64,000 nucleotides of DNA. It comes from an uncultured Saprospiraceae bacterium (GTDB lineage: Bacteria > Bacteroidota > Bacteroidia > Chitinophagales > Saprospiraceae). Below, one piece after another: positions 17,553-25,195 of the stretch. Each line of letters opens with the position of its first letter. Position 1 is the first letter of the stretch. The translations under genes and the position numbers were made by a program. The stretch lies in assembly GCA_937941765.1 (NCBI GenBank), contig CALDGQ010000057.1, forward strand, positions 24,077 to 88,076, given 5' to 3'. A model generated the notes under the pieces. The model worked only from the letters and a program-made list of their open reading frames with translations. It made no database searches and was not told the origin of the DNA.

Positions 17553-18884
17553 ATGATCGGTAAGTTTAAAATAATGGCCATTATTGGTTGTTCCATAATA
17601 TTGATGCAATGTACACCCAGTCTTAATAAACTAAAAAAGTTGGAGTCGGAAACGATACATCAAAATGTGATGATCGGAAAGGGAGAACCTGGGATGCGTT
17701 TAGGGCCATGCGAACCAAGTATCTTTATCAATCCATCAAATACCAAACATGTAGTTGCAGGTTCGGTTTTAAATAATTTCTATCATTCTCATGATGGAGG
17801 GCTTACTTGGGAATCTGGAATTTTAGAATCATCAATGGGTGTTTTTGGAGACCCCGTAATTTATGCAGATCAAAAAGGAAACTTTTATTTTTTGCATCTT
17901 TCTGATCCTTCTGGAAAAGGTTGGTCAGATCCTTCTTTGTTGGATAGAATTGTTATTCAAAAATCTACAGACAATGGGCGTACTTGGAATGATGGTGCTG
18001 GTATAGGAAAAAACGATCCAAAAGATCAAGATAAAGAATGGATTTGCAGTGATCCAAAATCTGGAAATTTATATGTTACTTGGACGGAATTTGACAAATA
18101 TGGAAGTAAAGATTCTTTGGATCGATCCAGAATATTATTTTCAAAATCTACTAATTACGGAGAAACTTGGACGGATGGAATGCCGATCAATCAGTTTGAA
18201 GGAGATTGTATAGATGATGACATGACCACGGAAGGAGCGGTGCCTGCAGTTGGACCAAATGGAGAAGTTTATGTAGCCTGGGGCTATGATAGAAAGATAT
18301 ATTTTGATCGCTCAAAAGATGCAGGAAACACATGGTTAGAAAATGACATTATGGTTGTTGAGCATGGTGGAGGATGGGCATTTGATATTCCTGGTATTGG
18401 AAGAGCTAATGGGATGCCAGTGACGGGAGTAGATTGCAGTGGAGGTAGTCACAATGGAAGAATTTATATTAATTATAGTGATCAAAAAAATGGCGTAAAC
18501 GATACGGACATTTGGTTGATTTATTCTGACGATGACGGAAGTACTTGGTCTGAACCAGTTCGTGTTAATGACGATGCACCCGGTAAACATCAGTTTTTTA
18601 ATTGGATGTCTGTGGATCAAAAAACAGGAAGTATTTATGTTGTTTTCTACGATCGTCGAGATCATGATGATACAAATACAGATGTTTATTTGGCTTGGTC
18701 AGATGATGGCGGTGACACCTTCATAAATAAAAAAATCAGTATCACACCTTTCGTTCCAGGTGCTGGAATCTTTTTCGGGGACTATAATAATATCTCTGCA
18801 CATGATGGAATTATCAGACCGATTTGGACACGAGCTGACGGAACAGACTTGTCAATTTGGACGGCTATTATCAATAGAAAATAA
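17553..18884 (+). CDS. BNR/Asp-box (sialidase-like) lipoprotein
   Basis: From the ATG at 17553 the product has 443 residues and a lipoprotein signal ending in ILMQC; the in-frame extension to 17484 adds a charged leader and is less likely. At least six Asp boxes (S-x-D-x-G-x-T-W/F) are visible: SHDGGLTW, STDNGRTW, STNYGETW, SKDAGNTW, SDDDGSTW and SDDGGDTF. They mark a six-bladed beta-propeller as in sialidases and related exo-acting proteins. I do not see a clear sialidase arginine triad or FRIP motif, so enzymatic identity is open. It probably sits on the cell surface as a glycan-binding or glycan-cleaving lipoprotein. Confidence 0.82.
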   Translation: MIGKFKIMAIIGCSIILMQCTPSLNKLKKLESETIHQNVMIGKGEPGMRLGPCEPSIFINPSNTKHVVAGSVLNNFYHSHDGGLTWESGILESSMGVFGDPVIYADQKGNFYFLHLSDPSGKGWSDPSLLDRIVIQKSTDNGRTWNDGAGIGKNDPKDQDKEWICSDPKSGNLYVTWTEFDKYGSKDSLDRSRILFSKSTNYGETWTDGMPINQFEGDCIDDDMTTEGAVPAVGPNGEVYVAWGYDRKIYFDRSKDAGNTWLENDIMVVEHGGGWAFDIPGIGRANGMPVTGVDCSGGSHNGRIYINYSDQKNGVNDTDIWLIYSDDDGSTWSEPVRVNDDAPGKHQFFNWMSVDQKTGSIYVVFYDRRDHDDTNTDVYLAWSDDGGDTFINKKISITPFVPGAGIFFGDYNNISAHDGIIRPIWTRADGTDLSIWTAIINRK

Positions 18885-18963
18885 TTAAGGATAATTATTA
18901 TATATAGTGTTTTAAAATGCTTAGATTAGTGATGATAATATAGTACAAATAAACCCTTATAAA

Positions 18964-19563
18964 ATGACTCGGTATTCAGATCAAGAATTATTGGAGTTTA
19001 AAAAATTAATCGAAGATAAACTCCGTGCTGCAGAAAAAGAAGTTGAAATCATCAACGGACAATTACAAGAATTTAAAAGCAGTGAATCAAGTAATCAAGG
19101 TGGTGACATTTCTGAAGAAAATTCTTTAGCCGCGGAACAAGAAATGCTCGTCAAAATGGCCACCCGACAAACTCAATTTATCAAAAACCTGAGCAATGCA
19201 TTGATTCGAATCGAAAACAAAACTTATGGAATCTGTTCAATTACAGGAGAATTGATAGATAAAAAAAGACTAATGTTGGTTCCTCATGCAACCAAATCAA
19301 TCGTCGGAAAACAAAGCTCTGCCGCAATGTCAAATGCTTCTAAAGGTCAAGCTAGAATCATAAAATCTACTTTAACAAAAAAAATTAAAACAAAACCAAT
19401 TTTAAAGGCAACCAAATCGAGCAAAATTACGTCTAATACATATAAGGAGTTAGATGAACTCGATGATAGCAAGATTGATGAAGTAGATGAAATGTTAGAT
19501 GGAATTGAAGAGCTTGATTTGAATCGTGCTGACCTGAAAAGTGAATTCGAAGAAGAGGAATAA
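18964..19563 (+). CDS. TraR/DksA-family protein with degenerate zinc finger and charged tail
   Basis: 199 residues. Residues 1-90 form a coiled-coil hairpin (ELLEFKKLIEDKLRAAEKEVEIINGQL). The DksA finger region YGICSITGELIDKKRLMLVPHAT keeps only one of the four zinc-binding cysteines, as is frequent in Bacteroidota DksA-like proteins. After about residue 118 a Lys/Ser/Thr-rich linker leads to an acidic C-terminus (ELDDSKIDEVDEMLDGIEELDL). Family members bind the RNA polymerase secondary channel; whether this one does is inference. It stands alone, with a hairpin at 19619-19650 after it. Confidence 0.85.
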   Translation: MTRYSDQELLEFKKLIEDKLRAAEKEVEIINGQLQEFKSSESSNQGGDISEENSLAAEQEMLVKMATRQTQFIKNLSNALIRIENKTYGICSITGELIDKKRLMLVPHATKSIVGKQSSAAMSNASKGQARIIKSTLTKKIKTKPILKATKSSKITSNTYKELDELDDSKIDEVDEMLDGIEELDLNRADLKSEFEEEE

Positions 19564-19664
19564 AAAGAAGGAACCCAACATATCACATCTTTCTTAAAAA
19601 AACTCGGAAATTTTATTCACACATATACGATTTTATTCGTTATATATGTGACTTTCAACTATTT

Positions 19665-19683
19665 TATAGGTCTTAAACCTATA
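19665..19683. promoter_or_regulatory. Inverted repeat upstream of a small ORF
   Basis: TATAGGT-CTTAA-ACCTATA is a perfect 7-bp inverted repeat with a 5-nt spacer, 46 bp before the start of the 48-residue ORF at 19730. It could be an operator or a leader hairpin. A second, imperfect hairpin (CACATATACGA / TCGTTATATATGTG) precedes it at 19619-19650. Confidence 0.4.
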
Positions 19684-19729
19684 AGATACTTACTATACAA
19701 CAAATTATTAACATTTTAAACCCGTTCCC

Positions 19730-19876
19730 ATGCGTATTTTTCGATATCTCATCGGATTATTTCGTCCAAAGAACAGTTCTCGTTCCAAAAACTTTCGTCA
19801 TTATTTAGATGGTGAAAGAAGCAATGATGCTACTGCAGAATACCACAACCCGTGGTTAGGTATTAAGCGTAATTAG
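19730..19876 (+). CDS. Small basic protein, 48 residues
   Basis: An ATG-started ORF of 48 codons encoding a short hydrophobic/aromatic N-terminus (MRIFRYLIGLFRPKN), a basic Ser/Arg segment and an acidic then aromatic C-terminus (ATAEYHNPWLGIKRN). It is too short for usual gene calling, but it is followed 25 bp later by a strong terminator and preceded by two inverted repeats, in the arrangement of an independent transcription unit. The N-terminus could be an amphipathic membrane-binding helix. No family is recognised. Confidence 0.55.
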   Translation: MRIFRYLIGLFRPKNSSRSKNFRHYLDGERSNDATAEYHNPWLGIKRN

Positions 19877-19901
19877 AATTTGAGATGCTTTGCATGAAAT
19901 C

Positions 19902-19941
19902 AAAAATGCCGATCAGCTAAAAAAGCTGGTCGGCATTTTTT
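19902..19941 (+). terminator. Rho-independent terminator
   Basis: Inverted repeat AAAAATGCCGATCAGC / GCTGGTCGGCATTTTT with a TAAAAAA loop and one G-T pair, followed by T. It lies 25 bp after the 48-residue ORF and supports that ORF or its transcript being real. Confidence 0.9.
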
Positions 19942-20072
19942 AATTTAATTTTGAATGATCTCATGAAAATCTACGGAATTCTTACCTAATTCTTGCAATC
20001 CTATCAATTCGCAATTGTATCTTGCGCTTATTATATACAATTCAATTTATCACAACCATAAAAATAAAAACG

Positions 20073-20339
20073 ATGAATAGTTTAAAATCAATTCTTGCGA
20101 TATTCATGATATTTGCTGCTTGTAGTATTTTCGTAAGCTGCCAAGGTGAAACCAAAGAACCTGCAAAAGCAAAAATCGAAAAAGCTACTGATAGAAGTGG
20201 GAAAGAATATACTTCTAGATATATCTGTCCAATGCATTGCAAAGGAAGTGGAGTAGAAGTAAAAGGTCAGAAATGTCCAGCATGTGAAATGGATTTGGTA
20301 GAAAATAGAAATCATGCACATTACGGGCATAATCACTAA
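20073..20339 (+). CDS. Heavy-metal-binding-domain lipoprotein
   Basis: From the ATG at 20073 the product has 88 residues and a lipoprotein signal (SLKSILAIFMIFAACSIFVSC). After a charged linker it has YICPMHCKGSG and CPACEMDLV, the C-P-M-H...C-P-x-C-x-M-x-L signature of the heavy-metal-binding domain (HMBD) found in CopA/CusB-type copper and silver resistance proteins; it ends in a His-rich tail, HAHYGHNH. A periplasmic or outer-membrane metal-sequestering role is likely. An upstream in-frame start at 20022 would spoil the signal peptide. A long inverted repeat begins 5 bp after the stop codon. Confidence 0.85.
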   Translation: MNSLKSILAIFMIFAACSIFVSCQGETKEPAKAKIEKATDRSGKEYTSRYICPMHCKGSGVEVKGQKCPACEMDLVENRNHAHYGHNH

Positions 20340-20344
20340 GATAA

Positions 20345-20475
20345 GTGAATAACGAATATCGAACACGGAATTTCGAATTTTGAAGTGAAAATCGTGAATT
20401 GATTACAATCTTAAACAATTCGATCATTTACTAAACTTCGAAATTCTGTATTCTTTGTTCGATTTCGATATTCAA
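20345..20475. repeat. Long imperfect inverted repeat E
   Basis: The left arm GTGAATAACGAATATCGAAC...GGAATTTCGAA pairs with TTCGAAATTCTG...GTTCGATTTCGATATTCA on the right. The arms are about 45 nt with small insertions, around a loop with little structure. The AATATCGAAC module is also present in the long repeat at 15355-15684 (AAATATCGAACAAGCC). It starts 5 bp after the HMBD lipoprotein stop. There is no ORF inside. Confidence 0.85.
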
Positions 20476-20476
20476 T

Positions 20477-20514
20477 AAAAAGGGGGAAGCATCACAAAAT
20501 TGCAACACCTCCCC
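20477..20514 (-). terminator. Probable terminator for the T9SS protein gene
   Basis: On the minus strand GGGGAGGTG...GCTTCCCC pairs imperfectly and is followed by TTTTT. It lies about 55 bp beyond the stop codon of the gene at 20567-21790. Confidence 0.5.
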
Positions 20515-20566
20515 ACACGCTTACTATATCTTATAAGAATTGCTAATGATTCTGTCAAAAATCTAT

Positions 20567-21790
20567 TTATTGTTTAATCAATTTCTCTGTATAGAGTAAT
20601 TCATCTTCAGACATTAAGTGTAGGACGTACATTCCGGTAGGTAGATAAGTTGGTAAATTAACTGTTTGATCATTTTGTAAATAATGTTGCATTACCAATC
20701 TCCCTTGACTATCATGTAAATTTAATGTTATATTATCTTCGTATTTCATTACTCCTGCAATTTGAACTGTCGCTCCGTCTCTTATTGGATTTGCGTGAAT
20801 TACTTGTAGTTCACTATTAGTAATTTCGAAAGTAGGGGTAGGTTGAGACGTATAATAATGAATCAATCTTTTATTAAAAACCCAAATTCCATTTTCTCTA
20901 GTATACTGATCTTCTGTATCGATATAAGTTTCTTCAATGTATTCAAATTCATTTTTTGAATTCAATTCATATGCTTGTGTATCTTCATTATATATTTCAA
21001 ATGTCTGGGAAACTTGAATATCATTTGCATATGAATAATTTGCACGCAACCACGGATCACCGGGAATAGGTGTGGTTCCTGCTTTAGAAATGGTAATTGT
21101 TTCTGGATTGTTACTAGTTCCCATCCAAGTATATTCTACAAAACTGACCATTTGCACAGTATTGGTTAATGAAATTAAGATAGATGGAAAAAATTCTTCG
21201 TTTCTTTCGAGATACAAAATTGATGAAACATCATTCCATGTTTGATCTAAAGTATCCCATTCTGAATCGATACTTTGTGGACCTAAAAATCCATCATAGG
21301 AGTATCTTCTTTTTTGATGGTTGACCCAGGTGCTATCAGTTTGAACAAATCTTGTCGTCAATATCTCGGAAAGCGTTCCGTCACTATTATAGTCATGATC
21401 TTTATCTTCAAATGGAGTTCCATTAAACAAGGGACCAATAAGGGTCCGAATACCATCTACTTCTAATTGTGCAGTGAAAGATCTGACATTGGTCGTATAA
21501 ATATTCCAGCCAGTATTTGTCATGTTAGAAACAGCTTCAATCCACCACAATTGATTTTCATTATTTACATAGTGCCTTCTTTTGGTACGTTCTAATTGTT
21601 CGCCAGTACGTTCAACAATAGAATCACGTAATAAAATGTCTCTATTGGCTACAGTTTGCAAATTCGCTTCGTGATCGGAATGTGTAAAAGTATTACTCAT
21701 GATTTCATCTATCATATTACCATAATTGGTTTGACTATATGATAAACTCGCGATTGATAGTACTACTATCTGGATAATTAACTTTTTCAT
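20567..21790 (-). CDS. T9SS-exported protein of unknown function
   Basis: 407 residues with a signal peptide (KKLIIQIVVLSIASLSYSQ). The last 75 residues, from about 333 (LQVIHANPIRDGATVQIAG...LYTEKLIKQ), form a type A T9SS sorting domain with the N-P-x-x-D/G start, the S-x-G-R-L-V middle and a basic end. The central part has repeated segments with pairs of Trp/Tyr (RKRRYSYDGFLGPQS, NRRLIHYYTSQ-like) seen in Bacteroidota secreted proteins that resemble YD/RHS-type strands. No catalytic motif is recognised. It is probably released or anchored at the cell surface. Confidence 0.8.
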   Translation of the reverse strand: MKKLIIQIVVLSIASLSYSQTNYGNMIDEIMSNTFTHSDHEANLQTVANRDILLRDSIVERTGEQLERTKRRHYVNNENQLWWIEAVSNMTNTGWNIYTTNVRSFTAQLEVDGIRTLIGPLFNGTPFEDKDHDYNSDGTLSEILTTRFVQTDSTWVNHQKRRYSYDGFLGPQSIDSEWDTLDQTWNDVSSILYLERNEEFFPSILISLTNTVQMVSFVEYTWMGTSNNPETITISKAGTTPIPGDPWLRANYSYANDIQVSQTFEIYNEDTQAYELNSKNEFEYIEETYIDTEDQYTRENGIWVFNKRLIHYYTSQPTPTFEITNSELQVIHANPIRDGATVQIAGVMKYEDNITLNLHDSQGRLVMQHYLQNDQTVNLPTYLPTGMYVLHLMSEDELLYTEKLIKQ

Positions 21791-22360
21791 TGCTTTTGAT
21801 TTTTAGTGAAAAAAATAATTCGGTTTAGGTATTGTAGTAAGCGCGAAAAAAAAATTTAGTTTTAAATCAATGAAGAAATATTTGTCATGATAATGATGCT
21901 AGGTTTTTACATTCTTTGGATAGGAAAAACCGTTAATTCTTGCGAAAACAGTGTTTTGTCATTTAAAACAATGTTTTGAAAAATGCCCATTTAAACCAAC
22001 TAAATATGGCTATTCACCACTTTTTGAGCATCATTCACCCTGATTTCATATTTTATAGGTAGAAGAAATACTTTTACAAGCAATAAAAAAATCTTGATTT
22101 GGAGCTGCAAAATCACAGCGATATTTCGCTGAAACATTGTTATTTCTGAAGGTTGTGATCGAGATAGGTAACTATATTGTTTAATTTTTTAGGTTGCATT
22201 TAGTTGATAAGCGCTTGATATTCTGACCTACAATTTTATTGATTTTCTAGGGATCAAAATCTGAAATGTCAGTGATTTATGAATTCGTTCATGGTTGTAT
22301 AAGGAGAAATTCGTTTCAGGTGACTGGAGCATCCAAAGATTTGCAATGCCTCAAAAAAAC
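21791..22360. other. Intergenic region without recognised genes
   Basis: About 570 bp upstream of the T9SS gene. I find no ORF of coding character, no RNA signature and no clear repeat; the sequence is AT-rich and probably holds the promoter of the minus-strand gene ending at 21790. Confidence 0.5.
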
Positions 22361-22388
22361 ACAAAAAAAAAGCACTCCGAAGAGTGCA
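22361..22388 (-). terminator. Rho-independent terminator
   Basis: Minus-strand hairpin GCACTCTTCGGAGTGC (stem GCACTC/GAGTGC, loop TTCG) followed by a run of nine T. It lies about 110 bp after the stop codon of the glycine-rich small protein gene (22499-22678). Confidence 0.88.
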
Positions 22389-22498
22389 ATATTGAAATCA
22401 GAATGGTGAGGCTAAACTAACTTAAAAAACAAGTTGGCTTACTAGGCTCACTATTCCAAATCGGAGTACGAAAACAACAAGGTATAAAGTGATTGGTA

Positions 22499-22678
22499 TT
22501 AGTTTTCGCTGGTATCTTTTCTTTTACCAGGCTTGTACATCCCAGCAGAAACGGTTGCGATTCCGATTCCAAGACCAGTTGCAAGACCTAAAACTGGTGA
22601 ACTAAGTGCATATCCCATAGCAACACCGATTGCAATTCCTACTGCGATTCCAGTATCCAAATTATCTGAATTTTTCAT
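22499..22678 (-). CDS. Small glycine-zipper membrane protein, 59 residues
   Basis: A 59-codon ORF below the usual length cut-off. After a short polar start (MKNSDNLDTG) residues 10-46 are almost entirely Gly/Ala/Ile/Val with G-x-x-x-G spacing (GIAVGIAIGVAMGYA, LGLATGLGIGIATVSAG), then a basic tail (YKPGKRKDTSEN). This is the pattern of glycine-zipper proteins that form packed membrane hairpins. It has its own downstream terminator and well-spaced flanks, which favour a real gene. Similar short proteins are known in Bacteroidota genomes, but no function is established. Confidence 0.75.
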   Translation of the reverse strand: MKNSDNLDTGIAVGIAIGVAMGYALSSPVLGLATGLGIGIATVSAGMYKPGKRKDTSEN

Positions 22679-22981
22679 AATTAAGTAGTTGTCAGTTGTT
22701 TGATTTTTAGACGCAAAAAATTGAATCCGTTACAAAGTTAATTTTCTTTTATGGATTGAAGCAACTTTTGTATAGAAAAATTGGGTCTGAAACGCTGATT
22801 TTGAGGGATTTGCGTGTTTTTAGGTCGGATTTTTAAAAATTAGCAAGTTGTGGGATATTTCCAGTTTGTTAATTTTTTTTGAGAGTTTTCCTAATTGAGT
22901 GGATTTACTTTATATTCTTAAATCTTTCATGTTCTAAATCCAATGGTCAAAGGTCGTTGACAAAGTCATTAAGAATCATAT

Positions 22982-23419
22982 TTATTTTTTAATTTTCGAG
23001 AAAACTTCCCCTTTCACTTTCGTTGGTTTTTCCATATCATCTTGAGCAAATTTAATCGCAGCTTTTATTAAACTTTTGACCTTTGGATTCCGATAGTCCT
23101 TTGGCTGGCTAACTGGCATATGTCGGATTAATTTTCCCGTACCTGTCAATAGATTGTTAGGGTCAAACAATAAGGTGCCTTTGTTGAAACCTAAATTAAC
23201 ATGCTCGCTGTAAATTGGCAACATAACAAAAGCATCTGATAGTCGATCTGAAAGCGTGTAAACTGAAGTCAAGGCATGGGTATGATACAACAATTCATTG
23301 CTGTCTGGAAAAATTTCTAAAATGTAATTCCTTAAATCCTTGTAAAGATCAATGAGGTCTTTGTTTTTTAAATCTAAGTATTTTTGAAAGTCAGGATGAA
23401 TTTTTCTTTTTATGGCCAT
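22982..23419 (-). CDS. DUF1801-like protein
   Basis: 145 residues, cytosolic. The N-terminus has a helix pair (DLIDLYKDLRNYILEIFPDSNELLYHTHALTSVY), and the block HVNLGFNKGTLLFDPNNLLTGTGKLIRHMPV is characteristic of the DUF1801/YdhG-like fold, followed by a C-terminal helix. This is a second, divergent member beside the one at 1984-2409. Role unknown. The next gene on the same strand lies upstream by 24 bp, suggesting co-transcription. Confidence 0.7.
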   Translation of the reverse strand: MAIKRKIHPDFQKYLDLKNKDLIDLYKDLRNYILEIFPDSNELLYHTHALTSVYTLSDRLSDAFVMLPIYSEHVNLGFNKGTLLFDPNNLLTGTGKLIRHMPVSQPKDYRNPKVKSLIKAAIKFAQDDMEKPTKVKGEVFSKIKK

Positions 23420-23443
23420 GGGTACTAAGATACGCTTTCTTTT

Positions 23444-23860
23444 TTAGCCATAAAATTCTTCCAAAGTAGCACCATATGGTCCGGTCTTGGAGACACCTCT
23501 AGCATATGATTTTCTTTTACCGATATGAAGGATTAAAAATTCAATCTTATCAATAAAAACTTTAACGATTGAGTGATTCCAAACAATAAAAAGCCGGTCA
23601 TTAGAAATGTCATTTTGAATGGAGTATTCATTGGCATATTCCCTCATGAGGGGTGGGGCAGCACCTTGGTTTAAATGAAGTTTAACGGCTTCATTCGTAT
23701 TAACTATTAATCCTTTAGAGCAAACAAAACCATGAAATAAAATATTCATTTCTTCATTTTCATTGTCAACAATATAAGCCCAAACACTATATTGATCGCC
23801 TTCAATGATTACTGATAATTTTTGTGATTCATTGTATTGGGTTAAATAAATTTCTTCCAT
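23444..23860 (-). CDS. Conserved-looking protein of unknown function
   Basis: 138 residues, no signal peptide or membrane span. The protein is mostly predicted beta (KLSVIIEGDQYSVWAYIVDN, RLFIVWNHSIVKVFIDKIEFLILHIGK), ending in a conserved-looking KTGPYGATLEEFYG motif. It is upstream of and 24 bp from the DUF1801-like gene on the same strand. I recognise no family. Confidence 0.65.
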   Translation of the reverse strand: MEEIYLTQYNESQKLSVIIEGDQYSVWAYIVDNENEEMNILFHGFVCSKGLIVNTNEAVKLHLNQGAAPPLMREYANEYSIQNDISNDRLFIVWNHSIVKVFIDKIEFLILHIGKRKSYARGVSKTGPYGATLEEFYG

Positions 23861-23925
23861 TCATTTGTTTGTTGACTACTAATTAGAATAAACATCCTAT
23901 CTTTAAGGTACAAAACCCGATTAAA

Positions 23926-25155
23926 ATGCCAAAATTTTTCCTTGCAATTTTAGTATCTTTTCTAGCACCTTTCTTATTACTTGCCCAAGAAAATTGTATT
24001 GTTGGAAAAACATTTCCTAAATACAATGGACCGATTATGGAAGTCTTTGAAGTCAACATAAATCCGCGTGGTGCAAGAACCAGTCATGCCAGTTATAATT
24101 CTTTAGGTCATTTAGTAACAAAAAAATCATCTTATAATTTTGAGTTTGGAAATTCTATTTCTGTGGAAAGAATGACAAAACTAGGAATAGAAAAAAAAGA
24201 TAAACTTGGAAATTTCGCAGAAAGTTTTCCTATTACAACGCAATATACCTACGACAATAAAGGGAGGAAATTAAAAGAAAATATTTTTATTCAAGATATT
24301 AATGTAGGCGATATATCTTATCAATACGATGCTCCAAATGAAATAAAAGTATTCGTCAGAAAAAAGGAAAGTGTCAGAGATTCCATCAGGATGAATACAG
24401 CGTTTTATGAAGATTGTGAATTGGTGAAAGTAGAAAAGTCTTTAAAAAACAGTACAATCCCGTATTGGATAACGGAGTATGAAGACGAAAATAATTTTTG
24501 TGTGTATAGATTGTTGAATGGCGTGAAAATAAAATTATCTTGTACAAAAACGGATGCCGATGATAACATTTCTACAATTCAATACGAGGATGGAAAAGTA
24601 AGTGCTGAAACGAAGCGGTATAAACAATCTGAAATATTTGATCATCATAAAAATTCAACTAAGCGCGTGTTTGATATCAAGGTGAATGATCAAGAAAAGG
24701 GGATAAAGGTATTTCATGCTTATTCGTATTTTGGAGAATCTGATATTTCCTATGAAAATCTGGATCAAATCGGAAATGCAATTCTTGATCTACTTAAGTC
24801 TGAAAGTTTAACCAATGGTACGTGGGAATTATTTGGAACCCTCTCCGACTATATCATGTTATTTGCAAGTATGAGTGGTGCTTTTGTTTATGATTATTCG
24901 CTTAACGAATCCTACTTCACTAAGCATCACGAAAGAGCATTGTTGGAATTAAAAGAGTTTATTCAATATGAAAAGCTAGATCTGAATAAGCTAAAAATTG
25001 AAAAAATATGGACCAAGCCTACTCAAATTCATAAAAATGCCAACGTTCCAGCATTATATATCAAATTTACAGATGGAAGTAAGTCTAGTACTTGCGAGAC
25101 TAGTTTTCTATGTCCTAAATTAAATACTGGATATAAATTGATGTTTATTAAATAG
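23926..25155 (+). CDS. Secreted protein of unknown function with YD-like repeats
   Basis: 409 residues with a signal peptide (residues 1-20, ending LLLAQ). The region of residues about 55-130 has short strand units such as SHASYNSLGHLVTKK and TQYTYDNKGRKLKEN, resembling YD/RHS-type repeats found in surface proteins of this phylum. The C-terminal part is mixed alpha/beta (a helix near residues 330-360: KHHERALLELKEFIQYEKL) and has a CETSFLCPK cysteine pair. There is no T9SS sorting domain. It is divergent from the two-gene minus unit before it. Function unknown. Confidence 0.65.
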   Translation: MPKFFLAILVSFLAPFLLLAQENCIVGKTFPKYNGPIMEVFEVNINPRGARTSHASYNSLGHLVTKKSSYNFEFGNSISVERMTKLGIEKKDKLGNFAESFPITTQYTYDNKGRKLKENIFIQDINVGDISYQYDAPNEIKVFVRKKESVRDSIRMNTAFYEDCELVKVEKSLKNSTIPYWITEYEDENNFCVYRLLNGVKIKLSCTKTDADDNISTIQYEDGKVSAETKRYKQSEIFDHHKNSTKRVFDIKVNDQEKGIKVFHAYSYFGESDISYENLDQIGNAILDLLKSESLTNGTWELFGTLSDYIMLFASMSGAFVYDYSLNESYFTKHHERALLELKEFIQYEKLDLNKLKIEKIWTKPTQIHKNANVPALYIKFTDGSKSSTCETSFLCPKLNTGYKLMFIK

Positions 25156-25195
25156 CTGAACATGTATACTTTTTCACCAACTTAGGAAACGAAAA

